A DNA stretch of 5,961 nucleotides, from NCBI GenBank assembly GCA_946414115.1, contig CAMKNF010000121.1, forward strand, positions 1 through 5,961, given 5' to 3'. This DNA is from an uncultured Ruminococcus sp. GTDB lineage: Bacteria > Bacillota > Clostridia > Oscillospirales > Acutalibacteraceae. This document shows, one piece after another, positions 4,917 through 5,961 of the stretch (its first letter is position 1; each line of letters starts with the position of its first letter). The notes beneath the pieces are model-generated. The model was not told the origin of the DNA. It did no database searches and saw nothing but the letters and a program-made list of their open reading frames with translations. A program made the position numbers and the translations under genes.

Positions 4917-5961
4917 GTGGAAAATAAATTTTTAAACAGAGTATCGGAATTGATACAGAACAAAATCGCTCGGCGAAGAATTACCGCCGAGCTTGAAAGC
5001 CACATTCTTGACAAGGCAGATTATTACGAGGAAATCGGCTACAGCAGAGAGGCTGCAATACAAAAGGCGACCGAGGAAATGGGCAATCCCGACGATACCG
5101 CCGTGCCGCTCAACGCTCTGCACAAAAACGGCAAAAGCAAAAATCTATGGAGCATAATTACAGCCGTTTTCGCCGTTGCGTTTTCTCTGCTCTGCTTTAA
5201 CGTGATTCCGATTGAGCACCTTTTCCGCTACGGTGACGCAAGCTTTTCGATTGTTCATTCGGTAACCTTTGATTTTCTGTCAATGTTAATCTGCGGTGCG
5301 TTTCTGATTTTGCTCTGCAAGGCGTACAGACAGAAGAACATAGTATCATCATCGTTGCTTGTGTTGTCGCTGATTGCAACGGCGTTTGCATATTTCCCTG
5401 ATTTTACGCACCCTGCGTTTCAGTTTTCGCCGTTTCAGCCGTTTCTCTACCCTGCGGTTATGATACTCAAAAACGGCTTTACGGATTTTGCCGACAGCCT
5501 TTTCGGCTACAGCTACATTCCCGACTCGGAACAGATTTTTTACCATATCGGCGCAGTTGTTATTTATTTAATTCTGCTTGCCGTTGCGGTCACTCTGTTG
5601 ATTGCAATTTACCGCCAGAGCAGAATGAAAACCGCACGCAGACTATGGGTACCGATAAAAATTGCAAAACCCGTTTTTGGTATTGTGCTTGCCGTAAGCC
5701 TGCTTGTTATGAGCATTACAACAGTCTTTGCGCTGATTAATATTGAGGACAAACAGCTTGAAATGCAGTCCGCAAGGGAAAAAGCAATTGATTTTGTTAT
5801 AAACGCTGATGTATGGGGTACAGATGAGCAGTTGAAAGATGACCTTCTGAATGCAGGTTACGAAAGCTACTACAGTGACGGCAACATATGGCAGGGCGTT
5901 CAGAAAACCTATCACAACGGCTACAACGATTCGGCGATTATGACGATTGATTTGGGCGGTA
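4917..5961 (+). CDS. Permease-prefix-domain membrane protein, paralogue 3 (GTG start, 3'-truncated by window edge)
   Basis: 348 codons are visible and no stop is reached. The N-terminus (V/M)ENKFLNRVSELIQNK aligns with MENKFLDRVSDLIQNK of the previous protein, confirming the GTG start. Residues 1-70 are the prefix domain; changes such as KIARRRI for KTARQSI are confined mostly to its first third. Predicted helices at about 78-98, 117-136, 141-160, 211-232 and 251-272 and the loop motif FQPFLYPAVM...GFTDFADSLF (173-196) match the paralogues. After residue 273 the predicted outside region begins (IEDKQLEMQSAREKAIDFVINAD), very like the 442-aa protein (IEDKRLENQSAKEYAIDSLLN). It starts 17 nt after the upstream stop, so the two are almost certainly co-transcribed. 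Whether its tail has one or two domain units is outside the window. Function unknown. Confidence 0.85.
   Translation, partial: MENKFLNRVSELIQNKIARRRITAELESHILDKADYYEEIGYSREAAIQKATEEMGNPDDTAVPLNALHKNGKSKNLWSIITAVFAVAFSLLCFNVIPIEHLFRYGDASFSIVHSVTFDFLSMLICGAFLILLCKAYRQKNIVSSSLLVLSLIATAFAYFPDFTHPAFQFSPFQPFLYPAVMILKNGFTDFADSLFGYSYIPDSEQIFYHIGAVVIYLILLAVAVTLLIAIYRQSRMKTARRLWVPIKIAKPVFGIVLAVSLLVMSITTVFALINIEDKQLEMQSAREKAIDFVINADVWGTDEQLKDDLLNAGYESYYSDGNIWQGVQKTYHNGYNDSAIMTIDLGG
4965..5128. repeat. Prefix-domain repeat, copy 3 of 3
   Basis: Gapless match to 1571-1734 with about 15 differences in 164 bp, more diverged than copy 2. Confidence 0.9.

Noticed and set aside
5643..5915. 90-codon minus-strand frame inside the third paralogue
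   Set aside because: The + strand frame aligns with two paralogues throughout, so the minus-strand frame is a shadow.

Overview
The window looks like chromosomal DNA from an anaerobic gut Firmicute, most likely a Clostridia/Ruminococcaceae-type organism. This is inferred from moderate-to-low GC, purine-rich Shine-Dalgarno sites (AGGAGGTG, GGAGGTGAGG), SigA-type promoters, and tandem proteins with the 'permease prefix' N-terminal domain that is common in Clostridia. The species cannot be named from sequence alone.

Layout. (1) 1-1089, + strand: the C-terminal two thirds of an AMP-forming acyl-CoA synthetase, cut by the left edge. (2) About 1120-1400: a compact locus without a long ORF that reads as a complete type I toxin-antitoxin module. 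A 26-codon minus-strand gene (1246-1326) encodes a one-helix membrane peptide. A + strand promoter (TTGAAA-17-TATAAT) drives a predicted RNA of about 70 nt towards it. The two transcripts converge on one hairpin (1192-1221), and the + strand RNA carries a copy of the sequence antisense to the toxin start region (direct repeats 1159-1183 and 1306-1331). This is the architecture of the enterococcal par/Fst locus, with a different peptide. (3) 1431-1495: a strong + strand promoter (TTGACA-17-TATTAT) with an 11-bp inverted repeat just downstream, a plausible operator. (4) 1523-5961: three tandem paralogous membrane proteins, the third cut by the right edge. Each has a cytoplasmic prefix domain of about 70 residues, about five membrane helices and a predicted extracytoplasmic C-terminal region. 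The first has two tandem copies of that region. The prefix-coding DNA is nearly identical among the copies while the rest has diverged.

How the parts relate. The acyl-CoA synthetase, the toxin-antitoxin module and the membrane-protein cluster appear to be three separate transcription units. The three membrane proteins probably form one operon: gaps are 92 and 17 nt, and the only clear promoter lies before the first. Their function is unknown. The toxin-antitoxin module is the most interesting element, because both RNAs and the peptide are too small for routine gene calling.
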